This document shows positions 49,528 through 61,839 of a DNA stretch of 64,000 nt, in pieces; within the stretch, counting starts at the first letter, position 1; every line of letters starts with the position of its first letter. The stretch is from assembly GCA_902729315.2 (NCBI GenBank), contig LR746271.1:2688001-2752000 (forward strand). Direction: 5' to 3'. Source of the stretch: Spirodela intermedia. Lineage: Eukaryota; Streptophyta; Magnoliopsida; Alismatales; Araceae. The position numbers and the translations under genes are program-made. The notes under the pieces are model-generated. The model was not told the DNA's origin, did not search any database, and saw only the letters and a list, made by a program, of their open reading frames with translations.

Positions 49528-50420
49528 GGTTGCGGCCGTATCTCTCCGAAAAACCTGTTGAACAAGCCGTTCGAGTAAAGAACGAAGGATGGACTTTGCC
49601 GCATTCCATTATTTATCACGACGGGGTGAAAACCTCTCCTTCTCGGCCGGAGGCACTGAGTCCATCCTTTCCTTCCTCACTACGTATAGAGGGCCCGAAA
49701 AATCAATGTACCAAACACGGTAAAAAATAAAACTTATAACCAAATGTACGTCCGCCTTCTAAATTTTGCTAAATCTGTTTTTACTAACTTTGCTAAAAAA
49801 TGACAGAGCAGCAGATGTCGATCGAAGAGTCCGGGACCTATCCAACTTAAAAAAGTACGCGAAGAGAGAAACCGGAAGGCAATATGTAACACTTTTACAT
49901 TAAAAAATAACGGTATATCTCCAACCACTCGTTGAAAAATCTTCTACCTGTAACGTAAGAAAGCAGCGGCGGCGGCGGCGGCAACGGCAACAGCAGAAGG
50001 CTCAGTTTAGCTCCGTTCTTCTTGCACCCACACCAATTCGATTTCAATGATCGGAGACCTGAAGAAAATAGCCAAGCACAGGCAGAGGAGTGCAAAGCCA
50101 GCTGAAGTTCAGCAAACTACATTCTTCATGCCGCCCATCCAATTTATAGGCACGGTTGGCAGAGAGAGCTGCCCTGAGTTCCGCCGCATGGCCCTCTTGA
50201 AGATAAGCCACCCTTCACCTGCAGAAATCCTTTTCCTAGGTGCATATCCAAGCCGCGGAAATGGGGCGGTGGATCAAGCTGGACTGACACGTGTACGTCG
50301 TACGATTACTTGGTCGGCTTGGCGGCGGAGGAAACGTATCCTTCGCGGGGACACGTGCGTTAAGGCGGACCACATTAGCCTTCCACGGGGAACCGTCGTT
50401 GTCGGCCGACAGCGGTGATC
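49528..50420 (-). promoter_or_regulatory. Upstream region of the serine-rich-like gene
   Basis: Read on the minus strand, an AT-rich GATAAATAAT (complement of 49608-49617) lies about 85 bp upstream of the ATG and could serve as a TATA box. Two perfect CACGTG cores lie at 50288-50293 (GACACGTGTAC) and 50352-50357 (GACACGTGCG), both resembling ABRE/G-box sites. A GGC-triplet run lies at about 49966-49982. Open frames on the plus strand here (up to 123 codons, 50047-50418) have no recognisable similarity. Confidence 0.45.
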
Positions 50421-50639
50421 TAGAGCAAAGGCTCAGCTCCCTAGAGGGGAGGTCCACTAAGCATACCGTCTGTGTCGAGTCACACGGGATGGTGACTGAA
50501 ATCTATTGGGGCCGTGCATTGCGTCGAATTATGGCCAAAATCTTTCTCCATGATGCTTTGAATCCCCGATGTAAATCGGGCTGACCCTGTTTTTATGTTC
50601 GGACGTGATTTAGAGGCCCAAATTGAGAAAAAAGTGGGC

Positions 50640-51779
50640 CGGGCATCGGCCACACCCGGCCCACTAATATTTGCAGATGTGGTTGTGAGGGAGTTGGAAG
50701 GAAGAGCCAGACGGGAAGAAACCAAGTGTGATCCCATCTTGTAGTGCCCAAAGCTTTATTTGGGCAACACAGGGGGGGAGTTTGGGCTATATTTGGCTGA
50801 GCTCGAGACTCCCTAGGCCCATTGGGCCCGTATTGGGAGGAGGAGGTACTAGAAAGGGGCCATGAAGATTTCTGAAGATAAATGCCAAGCAATTATGCCA
50901 TCTAGCAAATAAACCTGAGGGGCTCAATAGAAGCCATCATGACTTGTGAGTCATGCCTGCACTGGACCTATGCAAGGACATTGTCATTAAGACAATTGAG
51001 ACATGATAGAGTATTAGGAGAGGAAGAATGGGGAGAGTAGCAAAGAATAGCTGACATAGAAGGGAAGAATAGAGAGGGCAGGTCACACGAACTTCTGTCT
51101 CTCACTCTCTCCTATCTATCTATCTATCCTTGCATAGGTTAAAGATATGTGGGTATCTATTAGGTCAGATTTTTTCTTGATTTTCTTTGGGCCTCACTAA
51201 TTTTGACATTTTAAAATCTGCTTCAATTTGAGCTAATACCCAGGGTTTACTAACTACTAGCAGTAGGCACACTACATAACAAGATTTTGTTGCAGCAATA
51301 AATAAAATTCCATTCTTAAATGTTTTCATTAAAAATAAACACATGTATATAAACAATAAGAATGGACTTGGAGAAAGGGGGGAGGAACTAAGAGAGCATA
51401 TAAGAAGATGAAGAGGGCAATGAGCTAAGAATAGAAGATCATGGGATTAAGGATAGCACAACCTAAGACAAAATGAAAAAAGAGAAGTAGAAGGTGGGGA
51501 GAAAAGTGTGAATGAGATTTAATCACAACTTACTCAAGGGAGTTGAATAAAAGAAAGATCAAGGAATAAGTGATTTAGAGAGGATCACGGATTTAAAGAT
51601 GAGAAAATAGTAGTCGATGGAAATAGGGAGGAAACATCACCTCGGGAATCAGACTCAAGGTTCATTACAATGAATAAATAAGCTTTCCTAGATTCAAAGA
51701 ATTGTAAAGATTCAATTAAGGATTATAGGGATAGAAAATCTATTGAGGGAACAAAAAGGGATCAAGTGAAGAAGGAGAG
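50640..51779. other. Transition from gene island to repeat DNA; possible LINE 5' part
   Basis: No coding frame is recognised. The part from about 51360 is purine-rich, and the same composition resumes at 53269 after LTR-A copy 8, followed by LINE endonuclease coding. The LTR therefore probably split a LINE 5' region. A (CTAT)n stretch lies at about 51112-51128. Confidence 0.45.
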
Positions 51780-53268
51780 TGATAAGTCTTCATTTTCAAT
51801 TGATTAACATGAATTTTTGGATAATTATGTAATTTTGATATGAATTTATATGATTTTTATAGTCTTACTTTTGAGATAAATGAAGAAAAAAAAAATAATA
51901 ACAAAATGGGGAGGAGCTATGAGTAGGGGCTCGAGCGGCTAGGACCAATAGGGGCACGTGTACGTCACTCCCCTTCCACGTCACCGGTGGCCAGTCGGCT
52001 ATGGGGCAAGGAGTGGTCATACACGCATGAGAAAGGGACTTGATCGAAAATGTAATATTATTATATATTCATCAGAAATGTCGGCGCACAATTGATGTGG
52101 GACTAAACCCGCGTCACACCTTCCCTAGAAAGGGCGGGCAATCGGCGGGGGTTCGAATCCTCTTAGAGCCAAAACTCATATTTTTTATCTGATTATTGTA
52201 ACTTTCCTGCAGATCGCTAGTGAAGGATTAAGCAACTAGAATCGTTGGATCATCAGCGAAAATCTCATCAACGCGATTTGTCGAGCATTGTTATTAAAAT
52301 TGTTGAATGATTCGCGATAAAAGGATCACAAATCCATCGAGTAAGGCATCTCCGATTGATCGACGAACAAGTCGTCATTGAGAAGAGGACGGTCCGTCGG
52401 GAGACGAGTCACTACCTCCTAAGAGCGTACCGGATGCGATGAAGAGCCTCCTCTTGCTGCGCAGACCTGAGGATGAAGCTCCCTGACATGCGCCCTACCT
52501 TCATTCAGCTCCTCTCTGTTGGGTGACAACCGTCGGAGAGCAGCAAAGTCACTGTTTTTCCACTCCGCCAGGTGACAGCCGCTAGAGATAATTTGACGAC
52601 CCATTTCATTGATCTCTAGACTTCGCAAGGAGATCTAGAGATTTCTCATGTCGTCCTTGTCCAAGGAGAGCCTTCGAGGCCATGGACACTACATAAAGAT
52701 CCTCCTAAATGCTCAAGATTTTGGTGCATCACCGACGCATCACCATTGTGACGTTGAAACTTTGTTTTCCTAATTTCAACTTAATTTTCGCTTCATTTAG
52801 TGATAATTTATGTGATTTAAATTTACCAAGATATACTTCATTCAATTACGATTCTTCTGACTTTTACAGATCTTAATTTGATCAATTAAATCATTTGTAA
52901 TCGGTTACATAAGAATCGTCGGGTAGAACTCTATTTCCATCAGATTCGCATTCGTCGGGTGCTAACGTCATCCTCACATCCGCACCCTTATTTTCCTTTT
53001 TCATGAATTTTAAATATATTTCCTTTTTATTTCTTAGTATAAAATTAATAGAAAATAGTATTCTTTGAGGAAAATTCTGAATAATTACCAGATATTATAT
53101 TACATCCCTATGATCGACCTAAAAAATTACCGTTATTTTTGGAAGTTGTATTGAATTATAATTGATATATTTGTTTAGAAATACTTTTAAATATCTGAAA
53201 ATTCATATTTTCTAGTTTTATAAATTTTAAATTTACGTGATTTACTATACAACGACTAAGTCACGTCA
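51780..53268 (+). repeat. LTR-A copy 8, solo LTR with a 5' deletion that removes the hairpin
   Basis: This 1489-bp copy runs from TGATAAGTCTTCAT to AAGTCACGTCA. Directly after the first 14 bases it jumps to TTTCAATTGATTAACATG, so the whole hairpin segment present in the other copies is missing. The GC-rich block is also shortened at about 51912. It is the short size class, with TTCGAATCC at about 52153. Flanking bases (GAGAG and AAAAG) do not make a convincing target-site duplication. It appears to interrupt a LINE. Confidence 0.9.
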
Positions 53269-53487
53269 AAAAGTAAGTTAAAAAATATAGTTGGAGAAAT
53301 AGATGAGGAAAGAAAAGAAAACGGGGTAGATAAGCAAGAATTGTGGGTATGGATAAGAGACATAAGGAGATAGAAAAGGAAGTGACTCGAACTGCATAGT
53401 TATATGGCAGAATGAGGGACATAAGGTGGGGAGTAGAAGATCAACAAGGTTGACCAAGAGATTTAGTCAATCTGCATGGGAATTAAA

Positions 53488-55450
53488 TGATTAAGATATT
53501 AATCTGGAACTGTGAGGGAATTGAAAATATACTTACGTGAACCACACTCACAAAACTTATAAATCAAGTTAGAATACAAATAGTAACAATAATTGAACCA
53601 AAGATTGAGGAATGGAAATCAGGACAAATCAAGATGGATATAGGAATGGATAGAGTTTGGTGTAACATGAATAAAAAAAATATGGAACATGTGGTTTGAT
53701 TAGGTAAGGATGGAGCTAGTAATGGACCATGATCAATTTGTTTCATTTAATTTTAGACATAATAGAATAAAGGGTAAGATAATTACAATCTATGCATCTT
53801 GTGAGGTAGAGTAAACAAGGGCTATATGGATGGCAAAGAGGAGGATCACAAGGAGGATATACCACACATACTTGGGGGAGGGTTTAACACTATTAGATGC
53901 CCCTAGGAAAAAGTGGGGGGGAGGAGCTGCCCCCAACATAGGATTAATGACTGAATTCAATAAATTCATACAGTTTTTGCATTGCATAGAACCAAAGCAT
54001 GTAGGCAATCCACTATCCTAGTGTAATGGAGTGAGAGGAATATATAGGATTTACCAATGCTTTGATAGATGTCTTGTAAACTTGAGGGTGATGGAATCAA
54101 CTCTTATAGAGGTAGAATATTTACTAAGATTGTTATCAGACCATTCACTTATGTTAGTAAAGAAGGTTATAATGATTAGAAAATGAGCGGGTCCTTTAGA
54201 TTTCAAAACATGTGAATGTTACATGATGATTTTAAAAAAATTGTAGCTAGTAAGTGGGTCGGAAATATTTCATGCAATGCACTAGAAAATTTAAGATACA
54301 AGATCATAAATATGAAAAGCACCTATGGTGGTGGAATAAAAATATGTTTGGATATATAAACTCAAGGATCAACAATTCTAGAGAAAAGAATTAAGACTGT
54401 TGAAGAAGAGTTACAAGTAGAATGGAACTAAGGAAGATGAGAAACACTACTAAACTTGAAAAAAGATATGGAAAACATACTACTGCAGCATGAAGTATTC
54501 TTAATCAAGCAACATAATAGAGTCAAGTGGCTACAAGAAGGGGATAGAAGCACGTTTTTTTCTCATACAACTATAAAGGTAAGATGAATGAGGAGCTGCT
54601 TCCAATCATTGGTGAAATAATATAATGAAGAATGGGAAGCAATTTAGTAAAGGGGTAAGGAATATTTTTGGAAAGTAAAGATCAGCCCCTATGAGCAACC
54701 ATGTGGAAATGTTATATGTTATGCAAGATGTCAAATGATGAAAAAATTAGCAAGATAATATTGAGCATGAAGATAAAGAGTGTGTCAAGGCGAGATAAAA
54801 TGAGGGTCAAGTTTTATATTTCATGTTGGGACATTATAGGAAAAAATGTGTGCCTAGTGGTGAAAACATATTTTGACACCTCACCTGCCATATTTATGAA
54901 AGTCCTCTTTCATAGCTTTAATCCTGAAAGTTGAGAACCCAAAATCATTTCTTGATTTTAGGCTAATTAGTCTATGCAATGTGTTATAGGATTATATCCA
55001 AAATATTTTGTAGGAGAGTTAAAGGAATTATGTTGATGATAATATCTAAGGAACAATGAACATTTGTTGAAGGAAGAATGATTCAAGAAAATGTGGCACT
55101 TGTTTAAGAAATGACACTATCAATTGAGAGTAAGGTTTGAGGATCAAACATGATGGTTAAATTGGACATGGAAAAAGCTTATGATTAGATATAATGACCC
55201 TTCATCATACGTGTGCTAAATTTTTTGATTTCAACTATAAATGGATCGGGTGGATATCAAAAACCATTTCTAATAACACAAAATCACTTCTTCCTATTAA
55301 TGGATAGAACCATGACCTCCTTTTTCACATCAAGTAGGGGCTTGAGGCAAGGTGATCCCATTTCACTTACTTTACTCATTAATGTGCACTTGTTGTTGTG
55401 TTTAAATACGCATTATCTAATAATATTTATAACTAAGATAATTAAATATT
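53488..55450 (+). pseudogene. LINE (L1-type non-LTR retrotransposon) relic: endonuclease and reverse transcriptase
   Basis: The tract starts MIKILIWNCEGIENILT, the usual N-terminus of plant LINE AP-endonucleases (compare WNCRGIGNPxT), and continues TIIEPKIE at the position of the SETK motif. After many stops and frameshifts, about 54500-54570 reads NRVKWLQEGDRSTFF (in mixed frames), the linker before the reverse transcriptase. At 55150-55195 it gives MVKLDMEKAYD, and at about 55315-55370 SSRGLRQGDPIS, both hallmark blocks of LINE reverse transcriptase. The F/YADD motif, RNase H and poly(A) tail are absent: the copy ends near 55450 against LTR-B sequence. Confidence 0.85.
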
Positions 55451-55617
55451 AGTATAGAAGTAAGTCTTAGGTTGAACATAGAGATTGACTAATAATCCGT
55501 TGTGAAAACTAATTTAGTTTATATATAAAGTGATTTTCATATTTATTCTTATTTAATAGAAATATTAAAATAGAAGGATGAGATGAGAAGAATAAAGAAA
55601 AGGAAGCGGGGAAAGAA

Positions 55618-55925
55618 AGGAAAAAAGAGAGAGAAGAGAGAGCTCTCACGAAGTATGAGAGAAGAGATCTTTCGCAAAAGAGAGAGAAAGAGAGGAGGAA
55701 ATCTCACATGAGACAGAGAAAGAGAAAAGTCTCACGAGAGAGAGAGAGGGGGAGAGAGAGGAAGAGAGAGGGAGAGAGAGGGAGATCAATTGAGAGAGAC
55801 AAAGAGAAGGAGATCGATCAAGAGAGAGGGAGAGAGAGAGAGAGAGAAAGGGAGAAAAAGGAAGAGTTTCTCACGAGAGACGGAGATAGAAGAGAAGTCT
55901 CACAAGAGAGGGAGAGAGAAAAATA
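55618..55925. repeat. GA-rich low-complexity tract in LTR-B
   Basis: This is about 300 bp of imperfect GA repeats with CTCACGAGAGA-like interruptions. It is equivalent to the CT tract 18773-18905 but more than twice as long. It produces an artificial Arg/Glu-rich frame. Confidence 0.9.
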
Positions 55926-57269
55926 AGATGAAAATGAAGAAAGAGAGAAATAAGGTCAACTTGTTCTCATAGGGACCATTATTCTTAGATGAATGTGTAC
56001 TCAAGAATTCGCACACATGACATGAGGTCAGTCATAAATGTCTCTAGATTGTTTTAATAGTTCAACGATCATTAAGTAACCTTTAATCTTGCTGATTTTG
56101 TGTTCAAAATAGAAAATAAGATAGAAATGATCTTTAACTTAATTTCAGACGAGTTTTAGAAGATTTAAAAGAAGAACGAAGATCATTCATCAAGTTTTGA
56201 ATTAATCCTACTCATTTCAATCAAAATATGAATGAAATAAAAATAATTTGTCGTAAAATATAAATAAATGACAAAAGCAAATAAGTAAATACTGAAAGTA
56301 AGAAATAAATTATTGCCCAAGTTTAATTTACCTCTTCAGCAACTAGAGACATTGGTGTGCAAGTTTAATTTCGTTTGGACATGTCACACCATGTCAGAAC
56401 TCACAAAGTATCATCTGAAAGTATTGCGCTGCTTGCTAGAGAGACCTACCAAAAGAAGGGTTGATCAAACTATTGCCATCATCTAGGGGGAGAAGCGAAG
56501 AGCTGACCACTTGTTGGAGGCCTTGAGGGAGGAAGAAACAAACTTTGCCAATTGCTAGAGACATTGATTGCACAAAAGGAGGGAGAAAATGGATTGTCAT
56601 ATTCACGACTATTGTTGGGACTTTAAAGATAATTGATAATATTTATTTTACCAATTAATAATTAATTATTGTCTTTATATCCCTAATAGTGATACGTGCG
56701 AGAACTTAAGTTTCTGATATCGTGGTGCTTCATGTGTTGTTGAACCAAATGTGCTTGATCACGTGGCGTATTGAGTGATGTAGGATCAACCCATCAACCA
56801 CTGCCAATCAAAAACTTAAGTTCTTAGTATTGTGGTGACTCCTTAGCCGTCGAATCATCTTTTAAGGTCACATGAGTGTTGAGTAGTGTCAGATTTGTGA
56901 ACCGCCAATGGATCGCTTTATGCATTTGATATTGTGGCGGCTTGCCAGCCTTAGGGTCTAGCTCATTTAATGACATGGCTTGTTGAATACCACTTGATCA
57001 CACCACACTCTAGATAGCTGCTATGAGATAGATGAAAACCTTTAGTACCACATCAGAAATATTATGGATGTATGAGCCAAATATAAATCAAAGCTACTGC
57101 TTCTTATCAAAGATCCCTTCTCTTGAAATAAAATAATGCCCATGACCATCTTGGGAGATGGCGAAAAGGTGGTCCACCATCGCACGTGCATGTGTGTATG
57201 ATGCTCCTTGCTCCTTGAGACATGACACGGGAGTGATGCACACATGTGCGGAACGAGTCCTTTGCCACT

Positions 57270-59009
57270 TGATAAGTCTTCATTATCATGAGTCAATAAT
57301 TAGTAAATAATATAGTTTAGCCTTAACTCATGATAAATAGATTTATATTTGTGTTAAAGTGTGAAAAGTGGTTTTCAGTTAATTAATGTGAATTTTTGGA
57401 TAATTATGTGATTTTATATAAATTTATATGATTTTTAAAATTTTACTTTTGAGATAAATAAAGAAATAAAAACAAAAATATAACAAAATGGAGGAGACCC
57501 ACCGACCAGCATGGCCCGTAAGCAGGTCGGAAGTGCAATCAGGAAGGAGTCGCGAGTAGAGGCTCGAGTGGCTAGGACTAATAGGGGCACGTGTGTGCCA
57601 CTCTCCTTCCATGTCACTAGTGGCCAGCCAGCTGTGGGGCAAGGAGTGGTCATCCACACAGAGGAAAGGGACTTAATTGTAAATATAATATTACTATATA
57701 TTCACCACAAACTTTCGCGCACATGCGATGTGAGACTAAACCCACGTCACACCTTCCCTAGAAAAGGTTCGATGATTTTAATACCTAAAATATCCTTTAT
57801 TTATATAAAAAAATACCATGATGACGTCATTTGATAAGAGCATTAGAGTACTTATGTCAATTTCTCTCATGTAGGTGGGCAACCGACGTGGGTTCAAATC
57901 CTCTCAGAGCCAAAACTCATAATTTTTATCTGATTATCACGACTTTCCTACAAATCGCCGGTGAAGGATTAAGCAACTAGAATCACTGGATCATTGGCAA
58001 AAATCTCATCAATGTGATTTGTAGAGCATTGTTACTAAAATTGCTGAATGATTCGTGATAAAAGAATCGTGAATCCATCGAGTAAGGCATCTCCAATTGA
58101 TCCACAAACAAACCATCGTCAAGAAGAGGACGATCTGCCGAGAGACGAGTCGCCACCTCCTGAGAGCGTACCGGATGCGATGAAGAGCCTCCTCTTGCTG
58201 CGCGGACCTGAGGATGAAGTTCCCTAACACGCGTCCCACCTCCATCTAGCTCTTCTCCGTCGGGTGACAGCTATTGAAGAGCCGCAAAGTCACCATTTTT
58301 CCGCTCCCCCGGGTGACAGCTGCCAAAGATGATTTGACGACCCATTTCATTGATCTCTAGACTTCGCAAGGAGATCTAGAGATTGCCCATGTCGTCCTTG
58401 TTCAAAGAGAGTTTTCGAGGCTGTGGACACTACATGATGATTCTCTCGAACGCTCAAGATTCTGGTACATCGTCGACGCATCACCGCTGCGATGCCAGAA
58501 CTATATTTTCCTACTTTCAACTTAATTTCTGCTTCATTTACTAACAATTTGTGTGATTTAAATTTACCAAGATATACTTCATTTCATTGCGATTCTTCTA
58601 GCTTTTACCGATCTTAATTTGATCAATTAAATAGTATGTAATTGCTTATGTAAGAATCGTCGGGCGGAACTCTATTTCCACCTGATTCGTGTTCGCCGGG
58701 TGCTGACGTCATCTTGACGTCTGCACCCTTATTTTCCTTTTTTGAGAATTTTAAATATATTTTATTTTCAATTCCTAGTGTAAAATTCATAGAAAATAGT
58801 ATTCTTTGAGGAAAATTCTGAATAATTACTCGATATTATATTACATCCTTGTGATCGACCTAGAAAATTATTGTTATTTTTGGAAGTTGTATTGAATTAT
58901 AATTGATATATTTTTTCAGAAATACTTCTAAATATCCAAAAATTTATATTTTCTAGTTTTATAAATTTTAAATTTGCATGATTTACTATACAACGACTAA
59001 GTCACGTCA
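57270..59009 (+). repeat. LTR-A copy 9, solo LTR in LTR-B
   Basis: This 1740-bp copy runs from TGATAAGTCTTC to AAGTCACGTCA. It is the long size class: an extra block of about 110 bp (57766-57874) containing ATGACGTCATTT separates the GATGTGAGACTAAACCC and TTCAAATCC landmarks. A TATA-like CTATATATTC lies at 57694-57703. The hairpin has one mismatched pair. The left flank is CCACT. Confidence 0.92.
57694..57703 (+). promoter_or_regulatory. LTR-A TATA-like box
   Basis: CTATATATTC is nearly invariant in the copies (TTACTATATATTCGC near 63450, CTGTATATTC at 13137). It is preceded by a GC-rich block with a CACGTG core (57588) and followed about 30 bp downstream by CGCACATGCGATGTG, a plausible transcription start zone. 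This would define U3/R of the LTR. Confidence 0.6.
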
Positions 59010-59055
59010 TCAATCGAGCTTAGCTTGTGGCTCCCTCAATCTAGGTCTACCCACA

Positions 59056-60799
59056 TGACGTGACTTAGTTGTTCTATAGTAAATCACGTAAATTTAAAAT
59101 TTATAAAACTAAAAAATATTAATTTTAAGATATTTAGAAGTATTTCTGAACAAGTATATTAATTATAATTCAATAAAATTTTTAAAAATAATGGTAATTT
59201 TCCAGGTCGATCACAAAGATGTAATATAATGTCAAGTAATTTTTTAAAATTTGCCTCAAAGAATACGATTTTCTATGAATTTTATAGTAAGAAATGAAAA
59301 TAAAATATATTTAAAATTCAAGAAAAAATGAAATAAAGGTGCAGACATTAGAATGACATTAGAGCTTGACGAAGGCAAATCAGACGGAAATAGAGTTTCG
59401 CTCATTAATTCTTACATAAGTGATTAGAAACAATTTAATTGATCAAATTAAGTTATGTAAAAGCTGAAAAAATTATAATTAAATGAAGTATAGCTTGGTA
59501 AATTTAAATCACATAAATTATGACTAAATGAAAAGAAAATTAAGTTGAAAGTAAGAAAAAAGAGTCTTGGCGTCGCGGTGGTGATGCGTCGGTGATGCAC
59601 CGGAATCCTAAGTATTCGGGAAGATCATTGTGTAGTGTCTATGGCCTCGAAGGTTCTCCTTAGACAAAGATGACGTAGTCAATCTTTAGATTTTCTTATG
59701 AAGCTTAGAGATTAATAAAATAGGTCATTAAATCATCTTCGGCAGCTGTCATCTGACGGAGTAGAAAAATGATGACTTTGTGACTCTTCGGCGATTGTTA
59801 CCTGATGAAAAAAAGCTAGATGAAAGTGGGGCACGTGTCAAGGAGCTTCATCATCAGGTCCACCCAACAAGAGGAGGTTCTTCTTCGCATCTAGTATGCT
59901 CTCAGAAGGTGGCGACTCATCTCCCAATAGATCATTCTCTTCCCGACGACGTCTTGTTCGTCAATCAATCGGAGATCATTTACTCTATGGATTCGCGATC
60001 CTTTTATCGCCAATCGTTCAATAATTTTAGTAACAATACTTCACGAATCACATTGACAAGATTTTCGCCGATGATCCAGCAATTCTAGCGGCTTAATCCT
60101 TCACCAACGATCTATAGGAAAGTCATGATAATTAGATAAAAATACGAGTTTTGGTTCTGAGAGGATTCAAACCCACGTTGATTGCTTGCCTACATGAGAG
60201 AGATTGAAATAAGTACTCTAATAGTTTTATCAAATGACGTCATCATGATATATCTCTATTATAACTAAGGGGTAGTTTAGGTATTAAAATCTTTGAAGCC
60301 TTTCGAGAGAAAGTGTGATGTGGGTTTAGTCCCACATCACTTGTGTGCTGATGTTTTGGGCAAATATATAGTAATATCACATTTACAAGTAATGAATCTC
60401 TTTCTCTCGCATGTTCGACCACTCCTTGTCCCATAGCCAGTTGCCACCGGTGATGTGCAAGGGGAGTGACGCAAACGTGCCCCCATTGGTCCTAGTCACT
60501 TGAGCCCCTGCTCACAGCTCCCCCTGACTGCACTTCTGACTCACTTGCGGGCCCAATTGGCCAATGAGTCTCTCTTTTTAACTATATTTTTATTTAAATT
60601 TCTTTTTCTTCATTTATCTCAAAAATAGGACTATAAAATTATATAAATTTTTAGAAAATCACATAATTAGTCAAAAATTTACATTAAGTAATTGAAAACC
60701 ACTTTTCACAATTTAATAAAATATAAGTCTATTTATCATGAGTTAAGGTTAAACTATATTATTTACTAATTATTAACTCATGATAATGAAGACTTATCA
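59056..60799 (-). repeat. LTR-A copy 10, solo LTR in LTR-B
   Basis: This 1744-bp minus-strand copy runs from TGACGTGACTTAG to AAGACTTATCA. Flanks are CCACA (left) and CCACT (right), a likely 4-of-5 target-site duplication. It is the long size class, with TGACGTCATCATGATATATC at about 60236. The hairpin is intact. A 46-bp piece of LTR-B separates it from copy 9, so the pair forms an imperfect inverted repeat of about 3.5 kb. Confidence 0.92.
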
Positions 60800-61370
60800 C
60801 CACTCGACCTCAGCACCCCCCTCTAGGTCAGCTATCAAGTGTTGACTTGCAAGTGAACGAAATATTTTTTTATATTTTATTCTTTCATATTTTTAAATAA
60901 TCTAAAATTATGCTAAGTATTTTAACTTCAGACTTCTAAAATTAACAATATATCCTATATTTATTCTGCAAGTTAACAAAATAAAATAAATTAATAAAAC
61001 TAATTAAAACACAAAAATCTAGCTTTAACACTCATTATGGTAGAAGAAGTCTTAAATAGAGGACTCACGATGATGTTTACCAAAAAACATTTACACTATA
61101 TATTGTTAAGAAGGGATACCCTATGATCACCCATTCTTTACTTGATGAAATTACACTATATATTGAATTTGATGAAATTCCTTAAAAAATATGAGAATAT
61201 ATGAGGTCAAAAAATTAACATATGTTGACTTAGTAGAGGAAACACTAGAATCCATAATCCTTATCTAAAGAAGACGAAGAGTACATGAGACTATATAGAA
61301 AAGAAGAAGAAAGAAAGATGAGAAGAGAGAGATGAATAATGGGCCCTAGTGGGTTGGGAGTTCGATACTA

Positions 61371-61490
61371 CTATCAAATACTCTCCCTCAAGCTGGAGCA
61401 TATAACTAGAATATGTCTAGCTTTGGTACACATGACGTTGTACGAGATGTTGGCCAAACTCTTCGTGAACACGTTTGCCAGATGAGCATT
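61371..61490 (-). pseudogene. Ty1/copia 3' end: polyprotein C-terminus, polypurine tract and LTR start
   Basis: On the minus strand 61490-61420 reads DAHLANVFTKSLANISYNV, the C-terminal ADxFTKxL block of copia RNase H. It is followed by a frameshifted tail and by GCTTGAGGGAGAG (about 61381-61393), the copia-type polypurine tract before TGATAG at 61376. The 3' LTR would then extend leftward from 61376, probably until LTR-B copy 2 at 61030. Upstream coding is lost: the sequence beyond about 61530 is unrelated. Confidence 0.65.
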
Positions 61491-61839
61491 GTTGTGATGG
61501 ATTGCCGTGGAGTAGCTGACCCAATCATAAGAAGAGCGACACCCGACTGAAGAACATGTATTTCCCTAAGAGCCTAGGAAGGTGGCGTCGAAAGGAGAAG
61601 GAGAGCGATGGTAGAGACGATGACACTGGAAGAGGGAAGAACAGTGATGGCGAGCGGGACCCATCTCCATCAGCTCAGGAGACACCGGTAGTCCGAGTTC
61701 AACCCGATTGACGTGCGAAGACGAAGGAGCCTGACTTTCGCTACACGGCCTAGCCCTTCAGGATGACGACGAGCTCGAACTCACCATTATCTTTCTTTGT
61801 ATTTTCACGTTGACTTGTTGGGCCTCACGTTTGTGTGTT

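Larger units (their letters stand above)
55480..61030 (-). repeat. LTR-B copy 2, reversed, interrupted by two LTR-A copies
   Basis: The right end is AGCTTTAACA, the reverse of the TGTTAAAGCT start of copy 1. From there 60800-61030, 59010-59055 and about 55600-57269 together follow copy 1 in reverse: the GGCTCCCTC stretch (59030), the GGATCGCTTTATGCAT stretch (56910), CTTAGCCGTCGAATCATC (56840), TTAAAGATAATTGATAAT (56623) and the GA tract. The left limit is approximate because the last bases before the LINE relic cannot be aligned with confidence. Copy 2 carries two LTR-A insertions in opposite orientation only 46 bp apart. Confidence 0.75.

Noticed and set aside
50047-50418. 123-codon plus-strand frame upstream of the serine-rich-like gene
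   Set aside because: No similarity recognised. It overlaps a minus-strand promoter region with triplet repeats and has no supporting splice or start context.
55708-55972. Arg/Glu-rich frames at 55.7-55.97 kb and 18.66-18.94 kb resembling a basic nuclear protein
   Set aside because: Both come from the GA tract of LTR-B and change length with the repeat.
57009-57300. Frames with CHVSR.../MCASLPCHVS patterns near 57.1 kb and 15.72-15.93 kb, repeated in the window
   Set aside because: They are equivalent parts of the two LTR-B copies, not genes.
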